This document shows positions 1 through 50,699 of a DNA stretch of 64,000 bases, in pieces. Numbering within the stretch: position 1 is the stretch's first letter; the number at the start of each line of letters is the position of its first letter. A program made the position numbers and the translations under genes. Under the pieces are notes generated by a model. That model was given only the letters and a program-made list of their open reading frames with translations, did no database searches and had not been told where the DNA came from. Origin of the DNA: Rana temporaria (Eukaryota; Chordata; Amphibia; Anura; Ranidae); NCBI RefSeq assembly GCF_905171775.1, contig NC_053492.1:187174278-187238277 (forward strand). Reading direction: 5' to 3'.

Positions 1-369
1 TCCATTGGTCCCCCTGTCCGCAGGCCCCCACAACCACTGGCTATGATTTTTGGAAGAGACTTTTGTCTTTCTCAACATGGTCTCCCCTCCCAAGTTCAGG
101 AAGTGGCATGGCTCAGGAGGAGTGCTCGTCCCCCCCCCATCCTTTTCCTTGCCAGCCAGGCTCCATGTAAATCCCCCACATGACATAATAGACCCTTATT
201 CCACCATTTTGGGGGACCTTTGGGGTCTGTGTGGTGGCTTATCTTTTAAAAAAAGAAACCAGGAGAGAAAGGTCATTTGCTGGCACTGTTAAACTCTAAA
301 AAATTCTGCTCCCAGCCGCATGAAATAAAAACAAATATATTTTATTAATACATTGGTTGTGGGCATTGG
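1..369. other. Unassigned intronic DNA
   Basis: No exon, RNA gene or recognisable transposon was seen. The sequence has C-runs and a short AT-rich end next to the hAT-type element at 378. Confidence 0.4.
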
Positions 370-377
370 TACATGCC

Positions 378-1184
378 CAGTGGCGGCTGGTGCTCAAAAT
401 TTTTTGGGGGGCGCAAAGGAAAAAAAAATGTGCAGTCTCACTGTGCCCAAACGCAGCCACTGTTACATGCCATCAAACGCAGCCACTGTTACATGCCATC
501 AAACGCAGCCACTGTTACATGCCATCAAATGCAGCCACTGTGCCATCAATTTGCACCACTGTGCCATGCCATCAAATGCAGCCACTGTGCCATCAATTCG
601 CACCACTGTGCCATCCATTGTCACCACTGTGCCATGCCATTAAACGCAGCCACTGTGCCATACATTGTCACCACTGTGCCATACATTGTCACCGCTGTGC
701 CCTTTAATGGTCGCCGCTGTGCCAATTGTCCCCACTGTGCCCTGTAAATTGCTTTCTTCCCCCCCGTCCGGCACTTACCTTTACTGGTTTTAGGCATCCA
801 CGTCCCACGATGTCTTCTCCCACCCTCGATGACTGACAGGCGTCTCACTCAATCAGGTTACCGTTAGCCAGAACCGGCCAACCTGATTGGCTGAGACGCC
901 TGTCATCTTATTCAGGGGGCGTACAGTCTGTGCGCTCCGAGAATAAGCTTCCGGGACCCGAGGGCTGTATTGGGAAAGCCTATCAGAGCTGTTGGCTTTT
1001 ATAGATATTTCCGTACAGCCAACCAGCTGGCGTTATTCATTGAGCGCCGACCATCTGAATAACAGCGGCAGCGGCGAAAATAACATAGATTCGTGCAATG
1101 CATGAATCTATGTTATTTGACTCAGTGGCGGTGAGAGCCAGAGGGGGCGGCTCTCCAGCGCCCTCTATGGACGAGCCGCCACTG
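378..1184. mobile_element. hAT-type MITE, copy 1, with 8-bp TSD and internal tandem repeats
   Basis: The element starts CAGTGGCGGCT and ends AGCCGCCACTG, an inverted terminal repeat. It is flanked by the direct repeat TACATGCC at 370-377 and 1185-1192. Eight-base target duplications and CAG...CTG ends are typical of the hAT superfamily. Inside lies a tandem array (about 440-745) built on GCCACTGTGCCATCAA-type units, then a palindromic CG-rich second half. It has no transposase ORF, so it is non-autonomous. A second copy is at 40610-41432. Confidence 0.85.
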
Positions 1185-1192
1185 TACATGCC

Positions 1193-1632
1193 CCAAACAT
1201 GTTTCTTTGGTGCATCACTGGACAGCTTTATCAAAGATGTCACTGGAGAAAAGAGTACCCTTTTTTCCCTAGCAAAAAAAATCAAAGCCTCCGGTTGGAA
1301 GACCTCCTGCCTCTGAAGTGAAGTTCATTTTATTTCTCCAGATTTCTTAACTCCAAACATAAGTACAGGACTCCATTTCATCACAAAGCCTGGACCCCCA
1401 AATGTTCCAAACTTGCAAGCAACTTCTCACAATGAGGGAACATTTCTACTGCTAGATATAGGGGAACCTCTGTTAGCCTTTCTTACCACCTAGACGGAAA
1501 GCCTTTTAGATGCAGCGCTAAAGAACATGGGATCCAGGAGATAAAATCTAGAATTTCAATCTCTACCGCCGCCCTCCATGTTGTCAAACCTGTGCATTGA
1601 TATGCATGCTCAGGTGATGGGAGCTTGCATGT
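1193..1632. other. Unassigned intronic DNA between hAT MITE and DIRS element
   Basis: I looked for the exon preceding 8032 and found no candidate. An acceptor-like site near 1340 opens a frame that closes without ATP13A similarity. Confidence 0.4.
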
Positions 1633-1642
1633 TTTCTTTATC

Positions 1643-1780
1643 GTACATCACGGGACACAGAGCGGCATTCATTACTATATGGGTTATATGGAGTACCTTC
1701 AGGTGTAGACACTGGCAATCTCAAACAGGAAATGCCCCTCCCTATATAACCCCCTCCCATAGGAGGAGTACCTCAGTTTT
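1643..1780. repeat. DIRS left inverted terminal repeat
   Basis: It begins GTACATCACGGGACACAGAG and is the reverse complement of 7443-7580 with very few differences by eye. Part of it (GGGGCATTTCCTGTTTGAGA) also recurs inside the leader at about 2511-2530. Confidence 0.92.
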
Positions 1781-2795
1781 TCCGCCAGTGTCTTAGGTGT
1801 TAGTCATGGTTTAGCTTGCCTCCACATCCTTGGGATTAGGTGAGCTAACCGGTTCTGTCCAAAAAAGCCTCAGCGCTAAAGTGGTCAGTAACCGGACCCC
1901 AAACCCTTGGGGTATAGCCCATAATGCTTTTCTTTTTAGAGAGCTGGACCCTGGGCCCAGAACTTAGAAACCTTTGGGTGCCTAATGTTTCTGTTGCCAG
2001 AGTGCTATATGGGCCCAGGACAGTGGATCCTTCATAGGAACCCAGGGCCTGAAGGTCTAGACATCCCCACCGAGATGGGGGAAGATTGGGCCTCTTGCTT
2101 GGCAAAGTCCTGCGGCATGGAGCAGGTAAGTGAGGGGAAAAACTTGCGGAACTTGGTTCTTAGCAGGTTTTTTCTGGGGGGTCACAGGGGACATGCCTAA
2201 AGTTATGCACTGCATCTGGCAAACTAGTCACATATCATAAAGATAGGATGGCTCTATATGTATTATTCCCCATAAGATGTGACCTCCCTTGTAGTGTTGG
2301 AAAAGCATTGAGTGGGGCCTGTGATATAAAAGTATATGTGTGTGTCAGAGAGCTGTGCTTACCTGCAAGCCTCCAGGCGATGCTCCATTCAGTCTTCCTC
2401 CTCACGGCCTGCAAAGCAGGCAAAACGCCGACCTCCTCATGGTTGCAGGCTGCAGTTTGCTGGAGCAGAGAGGTCCCTTCCTCCCAACCCCACCCCCCCC
2501 CTGTCGGGAGGGGCATTTCCTGTTTGAGATTGCTGGGGGGGAAGGGCGGGTCAGTGGCTTAAGGAAGGGGCGGCCCTTCCTTGTTTGTTCCATATAGCTC
2601 ATTCAATACTTTGGAACTGAGGAGGAAAGACCAGAACGGCAAGCACGGGGCGCCGAGGACACACAGTGGCCAGAAAGAATATTGCAGTCTTCAGAAAGAC
2701 TGTTTTCAAGCCTAGGAATAGGCTGTTTCTTTTCCATCTCATAGTTTTTCTTGCAATACTACTCAGGGGGACAGAATGTTTTTTCTTTCCTAGAT

Positions 2796-2825
2796 TTGAA
2801 AAAAAAAAAAAAAAAAAAAAAAAAA
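2796..2825. repeat. Poly(A) run inside DIRS leader
   Basis: A long uninterrupted A tract lies in the untranslated leader, about 110 bases before the gag start. Length in the read may be unreliable. Confidence 0.7.
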
Positions 2826-2938
2826 GGGTCATCTAGGGGAGAGGAAGCATTTTTTATCCCCCAAACAGGTGTTTGGGCATTTAACTATTTATAAGTCCCA
2901 GGTACCAATAAGTAGCAGGTGTACCTCGGTATTGTACC

Positions 2939-4261
2939 ATGGCATCAAAAAACAAGGGTACAAGAGGTGGGGATTCCCCCAGAGAGTCTGAGGTCTCGGA
3001 CAATGCTATGCCGCTGCTTTCCCCACAGGGAGCCTTGGGGCCATCGGGATCTGGGGCTGGAGCTGACGCGGGTCAGTCCAACCCTAAGATGGTCACGGAG
3101 GAGGTATTACTCACCTCTTTAAAAGAGATGCAGAAAAGCATGGGTAAAATGATAGCCGCAGCTATGCGGGGCAGTAAGCGGAATAGATCTCCGTCGCCCG
3201 AGCGCGGACCCTCAGAAGAGGAGGTCCTTTCCTCAGGGGAATTGGACGACCTCTTGGACAAGGACCAAGTAGGTTCAGGGATCGAAGATCCGGATACAGA
3301 GGAGTCTGGGGCAGTCTCCCTGAGGGAGAGCTGGTGGATTCAAGGATTGTCGGACTTGGTCCATAGGGCATTCAACTTGCCAGTACCAGATCTCCAGGTA
3401 TCGACGGTTTCAGCTTTGGGCTCACTGAGGGCGCCTCAAAGCAATGCTGTGTTTCCGATCCATCCTCTATTAGAGGGAGTTTTGTTCCAAGATTGGAACA
3501 AGCCAGATAAGATCTTCTTACCACCTAAGAAGTTCTCTGTCCTATATCCTATGGAAGAAAATTTTTCCAAAAGATGGGCTACTCCTGCAGTGGACGCAGC
3601 CATCTCATGTGTTAACAAATCGTTAACATGCCCTGTAGAAAACATACAGGTGTTCAAGGATCCAGTTGATAAGCGCTTGGAAGCACTACTTAAGAACTCC
3701 TTCACTACTGCAGGGGCAGTAGTACAGCCAGCTGTGGCTGCGATTGGGGTCGCTCAAGCATTATCGGATCAATTTAAGCAGATGCTTAAACTTATTCCTG
3801 CCCAGCAGGCAGAAGAATTTTCGGATGTCCCTAAGGCCATATGTTTTACGGTAGACGCAATCAAGGATTCTATCCAGCAAGCGTCACGTTTATCGTTATC
3901 CCTTATCCATATGAGAAGACTCTTATGGTTAAAAAGCTGGGAGGCTGAGCCCCCATGCAAGAAGCTCCTGGTAGGGTTCCCCTTCCATGGAGGACGACTC
4001 TTCGGAGAAGACCTAGATAAATACATTCAGACCATTTCAAACGGCAAGAGTACTCTCTTGCCAACTAAGAAGAAGGTTCAGGGGCCTGCGTTTAAACGAC
4101 AGTATTCCCCTGGGCAGGGGCCCTCTAATGCCAAGCAGTATCGACGGCCTCCTGCAAAAGCAAACTTCGGCTTCAACAGCAAATCACAAGGACAGGCTGT
4201 TAGAGGCAAAAGGCAGTGGTTTCGCAAACCAGCAAAACCAGCCCCCAAGCCAACCTTATGA
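2939..4261 (+). CDS. DIRS gag-like ORF1, 440 aa
   Basis: This is an uninterrupted ORF with ATG in a fair context (TACCATGG). The N-terminal part is Ser/Gly-rich and acidic (about residues 1-120), the middle has the DIRS gag core (SWWIQGLSDLVHRAFNLPVP, about 131-150, and later RLLWLKSWEAEPPCKK), and the last 70 residues are strongly basic, suited to nucleic-acid binding. There is no CCHC knuckle, which is normal for DIRS. It overlaps the start of the RT frame by about 130 bases. The product would package element RNA; that role is inferred from position and resemblance. Confidence 0.85.
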   Translation: MASKNKGTRGGDSPRESEVSDNAMPLLSPQGALGPSGSGAGADAGQSNPKMVTEEVLLTSLKEMQKSMGKMIAAAMRGSKRNRSPSPERGPSEEEVLSSGELDDLLDKDQVGSGIEDPDTEESGAVSLRESWWIQGLSDLVHRAFNLPVPDLQVSTVSALGSLRAPQSNAVFPIHPLLEGVLFQDWNKPDKIFLPPKKFSVLYPMEENFSKRWATPAVDAAISCVNKSLTCPVENIQVFKDPVDKRLEALLKNSFTTAGAVVQPAVAAIGVAQALSDQFKQMLKLIPAQQAEEFSDVPKAICFTVDAIKDSIQQASRLSLSLIHMRRLLWLKSWEAEPPCKKLLVGFPFHGGRLFGEDLDKYIQTISNGKSTLLPTKKKVQGPAFKRQYSPGQGPSNAKQYRRPPAKANFGFNSKSQGQAVRGKRQWFRKPAKPAPKPTL

Positions 4262-6093
4262 AGGGGCGCCCCCACCCACGAAGGTGGGGGGAAGGCTGCG
4301 ACTCTTTTCAGAGATTTGGGAAGCCAGCATTCCCGACGAGTGGGTACGGTCTTCCGTGGCCACAGGCTACAAATTAGATTTCCTAAGGTTTCCTCCTCCT
4401 CATTTCCAGGAGTCGAGGATTCCAAACGATCCGCCTCGGATTCCGGCCAGTCCTGGAACAGGGGCTGGGTTTCTACTCCAACCTATTCATCATCCCCAAT
4501 GGAGATGTCAGGCCAATTTTGGACCTAAAGATGGTAAATGCATATCTAAAGATCCGCTCATTTCGGATGGAATCCGTGCGGTCAGCAGCTGCCACACTCC
4601 AGAAGGACGACTTCATGGCGTCCATAGACATAAAGGATGCCTACCTTCATGTTCCAATTTATCAGCCACATCAAAGATATCTACGCTTCATGGTGGCTTC
4701 GCGTCACTTCCAATTCGTGGCGCTTCCCTTCGGGTTGGCTACGGCCCCCCGGGTGTTCACGAAGGTCCTAGCTCCGATCCTAGCCAAGCTAAGGATCCAA
4801 GGGGTCACGATCCTAGCATACCTGGACGACCTCCTAGTCATAGACCACTCGTCTCCCGGCTTGGAGCGAGCAGTGGCCCTCACGGTCCAATACCTCGAGA
4901 GGTTCGGCTGGGTCCTAAATCGAGAAAAGTCAGCTTTCCAGCCCACAAGGCAGTTGGAATATCTCGGCATGAGATTAGACACAGAACAACAAGGAGTGTT
5001 CCTACCTCTGAGGAAGGTAAAAGCCATCAAGGAATTAATCCTACTGGTTCTAAGCAAGAAAGAACCGACTATTCGCCTATGTATGAGGTTACTAGGCAAG
5101 ATGGTGGCCACGTTCGAGGCGGTACCATACGCCCAGAGCCACACTCGCATCCTACAGGCAGCCATCCTGTCAGCATGGAGCAGAAGGCCACAGGCCTTGG
5201 ATATCCCGTTGCCGCTCTTATCAAGAGTCCGACAAGGTCTGTGTTGGTGGTTAGACCCTCAGAATCTACTGAAGGGGAAGTCTTTCAGCCCAGTGGCTTG
5301 GAAGATAGTGACCACAGACGCCAGCCTGACGGGCTGGGGAGCAATTTTGGATGGTTGCACTCGCCAAGGTACTTGGGCAAAGCCAGAGAAGCAGTTGCCC
5401 ATCAACATCTTGGAGCTCAGAGCTGCTCGACTAGCCCTCAGGGCTTGGACGTCAAAATTGCAGGGGTTCCCGGTGAGAATTCAATCAGACAATGCCACGG
5501 CCGTGGCATACATAAATCACCAAGGGGGAACCAGGAGTCAAGCCGCTCAGAGAGAGGTGAGCTTGATTCTCCTATGGGCAGAGGCGCATGTGCCCTGCAT
5601 ATCGGCAATATTCATTCCAGGAGTGGACAACTTTCAGGCGGACTTCTTAAGCCGCCAGACTCTATGGCCGGGGGAATGGTCTCTGCATCCACAAGTCTTT
5701 CAAGCACTCTGCCAAAGATGGGGAGTGCCGGACGTGGATATCATGGCATCGAGACTCAACAAGAAACTAGACAGGTTCATATCCCGCTCAAGGGATCCGA
5801 TGGCCTGCGGAACCGATGCGTTGGTTTGCCCTTGGCATCAGTTCAAACTTCTTTATGCGTTTCCCCCGCTCCAGTTACTACCCCGCCTGCTGCGCAGGAT
5901 CCGGGTGGAACACATACCAGTCATCCTGGTAGCTCCAGCATGGCCCAGAAGGGCATGGTACTCACTCATCCTAAAGATGGTAGTGGGAGACCCTTGGACT
6001 CTTCCTCTACGGCCAGACCTGCTATCGCAAGGTCCGATCCTCCACCCTGCCTTACAGCATCTAAATTTGACGGCCTGGAAGCTGAATCCCTGA
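4128..6093 (+). pseudogene. DIRS reverse transcriptase / RNase H (frame-broken)
   Basis: The N-terminal part of the RT (IPDEWVRSSVATGYKLDF) reads in the frame open from 4128. The rest (GFYSNLFII, then ILDLKMVNAYLK, SIDIKDAYLHVP, PFGLATAPRVF, and YLDD at 4819-4830) reads in the frame open to 6093. The frames change at about 4420-4450, and the usual KKDG before RPILDL is reduced to NGD, so a short loss or shift has occurred. RNase H follows (TTDASLTGWG near 5309, ELRAARLAL, QSDNATAVAYIN). The last 130 residues (DVDIMASRLNKKLDRFISRS, then HIPVILVAPAWP) correspond to the region assigned in DIRS elements to a methyltransferase-like domain; I did not confirm its motifs. Confidence 0.85.
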
Positions 6094-7110
6094 TTCTCAG
6101 GGGTAGAGGTCTGTCTCAGAAAGTAGTCTCTACCCTAATCAGAGCCAGGAAACCGGTCTCTAGGGTGATTTATTACAGGGTCTGGAAGGCCTATGTAGGC
6201 TGGTGTGAGTCCAAGCGATGGCTTTTCTCGCAAAATTACCATCGATAGAGTATTAAGTTTTCTCCAGCTAGGAGTGGATAAAGGATTGGCATTAAGCACA
6301 ATCAAAGGACAGATTTCTGCTCTGTCAGTGTGGTTTCAGCGGCCGCTGGCCACCCACTCGCTGGTTAAGACCTTCCTTCAAGGGGTCTTACGTATTAGAC
6401 CTCCAGTTAAATCCCCGCTTTGTCCGTGGGATTTAAATCTTGTTCTGTCAAGTTTACAGAAACAACCGTTTGAGCCGTTGGCTGAAATTCCTTTGGTTCT
6501 ACTGACAAGGAAGTTAGTATTTTTGGTTGCCATAGTTTCCGCAAGAAGAGTTTCGGAGCTAGCGGCCTTATCCTGTAAGGAACCATATCTTGTTTTTCAT
6601 AAGGACAGGGTCGTTCTCCGCCCTCATCCTTCCTTCCTACCGAAGGTCATATCCAGTTTTCATTTGAACCAGGATTTGGTATTACCATCCTTCTTCCCTA
6701 AACCTACTTCCAGAAAGGAAGGGTTGCTGCATACCTTGGATATTGTCAGGGCCATGAAGGCCTATCTTAAAGCTACAAAGAAGATCCGGAAAACAGATGT
6801 GCTGTTCATTCTACCGGAGGGGCCCAAGAAGGGGCAGGCAGCTGCAAAGTCCACCATTTCTAGGTGGATTAAGCAATTAATCACTCAGGCCTACGGCTTG
6901 AAAGGGTTGCCTCCTCCAGTATCATTAAAGGCTCATTCTACTAGAGCCATGGGCGCCTCCTGGGCAGCACACCACCAGATCTCTATGGCTCAAGTTTGCA
7001 AGGCGGCAACCCGGTCTTCTGTCCACACGTTTACAAAATTCTACAAGTTGGACGTAAGAAGGAATACTGATACTGCCTTCGGGCAGGCAGTGCTGCAGGC
7101 TGCAGTTTGA
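6060..7110 (+). pseudogene. DIRS tyrosine recombinase (frame-broken)
   Basis: The N-terminal SAM-like part (GLSQKVVSTLIRARKP, then WKAYVGWCESKRW) lies at the end of the frame closing at 6248. The catalytic part lies in the frame 6205-7110, so a frameshift falls near 6220-6240. Catalytic residues visible are Arg in SARRVSEL (about 6544-6549), His and Arg in HSTRAMG (about 6934-6945), and the nucleophile Tyr in FTKFYKLDV (7042-7044). The recombinase would insert the circular cDNA without a target duplication. The frameshift argues against an active product. Confidence 0.85.
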
Positions 7111-7276
7111 GACCCTCGGATTCCGGGGGCTCCTCTTTTTTGAGTTAAATTTAAAATTTAAAATTATTTTTCTCAACTAAGTTGGATTTATTATGATTTG
7201 AGTATATCTCTAAATTAAATCCTTTTGTCTTGGAGATGTTCTCCCTCCCCTCATTGTAAGCATTGCTTTGGGACAT

Positions 7277-7391
7277 CCCATATAGTAATGAATGCCGCTC
7301 TGTGTCCCGTGATGTACGATAAAGAAAAAGAGATTTTTAATACAGCTTACCTGTAAAATCTTTTTCTTGGAGTACATCACGGGACACAGAG
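7277..7391. repeat. DIRS internal complementary region
   Basis: Bases 7277-7331 are the reverse complement of the left outer end, and about 7332-7391 of the right outer end. In the DIRS model this region templates joining of the two ends into a circular intermediate before recombinase-mediated insertion. It lies just after the recombinase ORF. Confidence 0.88.
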
Positions 7392-7442
7392 CTCCCACCC
7401 CTCTTTTTTGAGGACCATTTTGGGAGGCATACTGCTTGCTAC

Positions 7443-7580
7443 AAAACTGAGGTACTCCTCCTATGGGAGGGGGTTATATAGGGAGGGGCATTTCCTGTTT
7501 GAGATTGCCAGTGTCTACACCTGAAGGTACTCCATATAACCCATATAGTAATGAATGCCGCTCTGTGTCCCGTGATGTAC
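7443..7580. repeat. DIRS right inverted terminal repeat
   Basis: It is the mirror of 1643-1780 and ends CTCTGTGTCCCGTGATGTAC. The outer extension to about 7627 differs from the left extension, as is usual for DIRS ends, and both extensions are represented in the internal complementary region. Confidence 0.92.
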
Positions 7581-7627
7581 TCCAAGAAAAAGATTTTACA
7601 GGTAAGCTGTATTAAAAATCTCTTTTT

Positions 7628-8031
7628 TGTGCATATTTGTAAAGCCCTAGAAAAAAAGGGTCATTGCTGACAACAATAGCCATCCAAATTAACTCTGAGA
7701 ACAGAGAAGTAGGGGAGAATAGGGAAGTATAAGCTGATGCAAATATGTATGTTGGCATGCTATGTACTATATTTGTTATTATTGCATAAAGATCGTTTTG
7801 TGAACTATATTATAACATGGAGTCCTGTACACAGCATTCTGTGAGTCATGTAGATCTCAGCTGAAAATCTCTGCCAAAGTGTCTAATAAAAGTCTGAAAT
7901 CCATTTCCTCAAAAAACCTGCTAGCAAGCATTTCTGTTTAGGCATTCATGGCTTTCTGGGTGTGATAAGAATATGTATGGATATTCTGTACATGCTAAAT
8001 CATGCTGAGCTTGTCTACTGTTGTTTTACAG
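7628..8031. other. Intronic DNA upstream of exon 8032
   Basis: AT-rich, with no repeat I can name. The last 20 bases are the polypyrimidine tract and acceptor of the exon at 8032. Confidence 0.4.
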
Positions 8032-47754
<39,723 letters not shown>

Positions 47755-47919
47755 CAAGTCCAACAGCTGGTGGTCAAAGCCTATGGTGGGAATTCATTAA
47801 AATGGGTGCAGACAGAATCTGGACCCGCTGTGCATATAACCAATCAGCTTTTACATACGGTTTTAAACCAATCTTGTTTTGTGGACGTTTTGTGAAGCGC
47901 TCTTTTTAACATTTGTACT

Positions 47920-47925
47920 AATAAA
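47920..47925 (+). promoter_or_regulatory. Polyadenylation signal AATAAA of the ATP13A-like gene
   Basis: AATAAA occurs 166 bases after the stop codon, followed by a T-run and then a GT-rich stretch (TCGTGTGTGTGGG, about 47959-47971) as expected downstream of a cleavage site. This implies a short 3' UTR. Use of the site is inferred. Confidence 0.65.
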
Positions 47926-48022
47926 TATTTGATACTTTTTTTTTTAATTGCTTTCGGTCTCGTGTGTGTGGGCCAGTAGAGTCCACCAGTCACAGGACAA
48001 GATTTTGCATTTTTTTTTTTGT

Positions 48023-48096
48023 GTTTTATTTTGGGATGTGGCACAGGTCTTGCATCTTTGTTTTATTTTGGGATGTGGCACAGGTCTTGCATCTTT
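48023..48096. repeat. Tandem duplication of a 37-base unit downstream of the gene
   Basis: GTTTTATTTTGGGATGTGGC and the 17 bases that follow are repeated exactly once in tandem, beginning about 100 bases after the polyadenylation signal. Confidence 0.9.
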
Positions 48097-48369
48097 TTTC
48101 CAATCAGCTTCTAACTTCAGCTTGTTCAGTTCAGTTGAAAATGAAAGATAGAAGCTGATTGGTTGTCATGCACAGCTGCTTCAATCTTCGTAAACTCCCC
48201 TCTATGAATGTTCTATGATTTGATGACTTTAATTGGGTAGGAGGCAACCTCAAAATGTCACCTTTTTAATATCAAGTGAAATAACAAAATGCCCCATGTA
48301 AATTATAGACTTAAAAGAATCTCTAGGTATTTTCTGAAGATGAGTGCCCTTATTTATGTTTGTTTTTGC

Positions 48370-48650
48370 CCTGGTTCACACTGGGTACGATTTGGAACTA
48401 TTTGAGATGCGATTTGACATGTCAAATCGCATCTCAAATCTGCGGCAATTGTCGGCAATGGCACTGTCCTAATCAGTGCGACGCCGCATCTGCAATTTCA
48501 AAAAGTAGTTCCTGTACTACTTTTTACGATTTCGGGCCGCGATTTACATTAAATTGCGGCCGAAATCGTGGCAAAATCGCAGGCGCAAAATCGCGGTAAA
48601 ATCGTGCATTTTACCGCGATTTTGAATTCGCAGCAGTGTGAACCTAGGCT
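48370..48650. mobile_element. MITE with CTGGTTCACACTG / CAGTGTGAACCTAGG ends
   Basis: The ends are inverted complements with one or two differences. The interior has mirrored words (GATTTGACATGTCAAATCGC, CAAAATCGC...GCGATTTTG). No TSD was identified. Confidence 0.65.
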
Positions 48651-50263
48651 CAATTCTGTACATTGTGGTCAGAGCTTGTATTGTCATGTTTTTAAATGTT
48701 TGCTATCTCAAATGATATTTTCCTGATATAAACTGTGATAGTAGTAGCTTATGATATTTTTTTTGTCTTTGTTTTCTAAAAATATTTCTAATATTCCTTT
48801 AACTGCCACAAGTTTTTATATTGTATGATAGTTCCAGTAAATATTTTTTGATTATATGTTGTACATATGAAGAAAAACATATTGACTACCAAAGAATTCA
48901 TTTTATCTGTATATTTTTGCTGTTGGCAAAGAAGCACTATCAAAATACATACCTTTTAGTGGTTAAAAGAAAAAAAAAATCCAGTTCTGAAAGAAAAGTG
49001 GGGGCTGCCCTTCTGAAAATGCCAGTGTGCAGGTGTATATAGGTGTGTGTGTGTGTGTGTATATATAAGTCGGTGAAAAGTCAAGCATGCTGACTTTTAC
49101 AGGAGAGCTTGGCAACGGCAGCCTCCTTGTTTCTGTCATCATAGCATTCATTTAAATTGCAAGCTTTTGAAAATGCTAGGTTCCTTCACCATGGTAGAAC
49201 TTAAATTAAAGAATAACCACTTTGACAATATTTTGCCTCATTGTGTTACATATTCTCTGGCTAAGATGGCGCAAAATGTCTTTAGTGCTTCTATCTGTTT
49301 GTGTCCAAAGAGAGGCACTAAATACTACAGAAAAAAAATATACAAAGCAAAATGTATTTATTAATGCATTAATATAAATACTATGTTATTTTTAGTAACC
49401 TCTTATTAGATATATCCATCAAAAAGTGCCTATCCTTTAATGTACTTGACAAAGGATAACTGTCCAAAGCCTCATTCTCATACTGATGGACATTACAACT
49501 AAGTATAGCTGCATGTACAGCCTTGATGGTTTGGCAAATTCTTGAAACCCCTTGACTATTTAGAGAAATGGTCTGAGACATCTACTATCACCATAGAAAG
49601 CTATATATTCATGGTTTAACATCTGTCTGGGGTATTTTAAACACGGGTGATCCTGGAGGCTGACTTTTGCACAACCAACCTGAACCTGAAAAACTGCCCA
49701 ACTGCAGCGTATAGATGACTGCCTGGCTTTTTTTTCAGAATGGTGCTGCACTTGTATCAGAAACTCATGTTTGTTTAATCAAATAAATATTTTAATGGAG
49801 TAAAACTGTGTTGTTGTTGAATTTTTACAGTACATAATGTAGATTAGGATTGGCCAGTTTGTCGACCTCTAATCACCAAAAATCAGATCTTCTATAGAAT
49901 ATAAAGGAGTTTTTGCAGGTCATTGCACATAGTGTGAACAATCCCCATGCAACACATTCTGTGACTGGAGGAGTTAGTGGATAAATGACAGGATCCTCAG
50001 TCAGAGAATGTGTTGCATTCTGTGAAAACAATACAAGGGCTTTTCTGAATGGAAGAAATCACAGAAAGGGATGGATGGCCATCAGGGCTTCTTTTATGTA
50101 TTGCAATGTTTGAGCCACGTAACACCCACAGTGCTAGATGTTTATCTCTCTGGGGAGGACCAGTTATCACTGCACGGAACATTTATACACTTAAAAGGAG
50201 CGATCAACAGGACTTGGGTGTAGTTCACCTTTACCAAAAAACTGCCTATGCAGATAATCATGT
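48651..50263. other. Downstream intergenic DNA, no gene seen
   Basis: AT-rich with a short GT tract at 49043-49060. Short ORFs here lack family resemblance, splice context or codon signal. Confidence 0.4.
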
Positions 50264-50271
50264 TTCTAGAT

Positions 50272-50597
50272 CAGGTGTGTCAAACTCAATTTCATCGTGG
50301 GCTGCATCAGCATTATGATTGCCCTCAAAAGGGCCGATTATATCTGTAAGATTAGATGTCCAGCGCATCCCCTTACATTAGATGTCAAGAGCAATTCCAC
50401 CATCAGAAGTTGAGTTCCCCACTCTCCCTTACATCACAGTGCACCCCCCTTTCCTTATGCCACTGCTGGGAAGAAGCTGGATGCATTGCTTGAAAGCAGA
50501 AAGTAAGGGTCTGAAAGAGGACCAGAGGAGGGCTGGGCCACATGAAATGACCTGGAGGGCCGAATTCGGCCTGCAGGCCTTGTGTTTGACACCTGTG
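50272..50597. mobile_element. hAT-type MITE with CAGGTGTG / TTTGACACCTGTG ends
   Basis: Starts CAGGTGTGTCAAACTC and ends GTGTTTGACACCTGTG. Flanks TTCTAGAT (50264-50271) and CTCTAGAT (50598-50605) match at seven of eight bases. The central text (GGGCCGATT, GGCCGAATTCGGCC) is typical of a widespread vertebrate hAT MITE type. Confidence 0.78.
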
Positions 50598-50699
50598 CTC
50601 TAGATGAAAACAAATACCAGTATATAAAATAATAAAAATTAATACCCTTGCTATACATGTAGGCCATTTTCATACCTTTAAGAAGTCTGAGTGGACTAA

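Larger units (their letters stand above)
1633..7627 (+). mobile_element. DIRS-type tyrosine-recombinase retrotransposon
   Basis: DIRS elements replicate through reverse transcription and integrate by a tyrosine recombinase rather than a DDE integrase. This copy has 138-base inverted terminal repeats (1643-1780 and 7443-7580). It also has an internal complementary region (7277-7391) whose halves are the reverse complements of the outer left end (about 1633-1683) and the outer right end (about 7554-7627). Genes run gag (2939-4261), RT/RNase H (about 4128-6093) and YR (about 6060-7110) in overlapping frames. At least two frame breaks and a short loss in the RT suggest the copy is dead. It sits in an ATP13A intron in the sense direction. 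Outer limits are good to about 10 bases. Confidence 0.92.

Noticed and set aside
353..747. Cys/His-rich ORFs in three frames, also at 40570-40916
   Set aside because: All three frames are open through the tandem array of the hAT MITE; repeat artefact.
1330..1640. Possible upstream ATP13A exon after TTTCTCCAG
   Set aside because: The downstream frame has no resemblance to the expected P-domain sequence and no matching donor.
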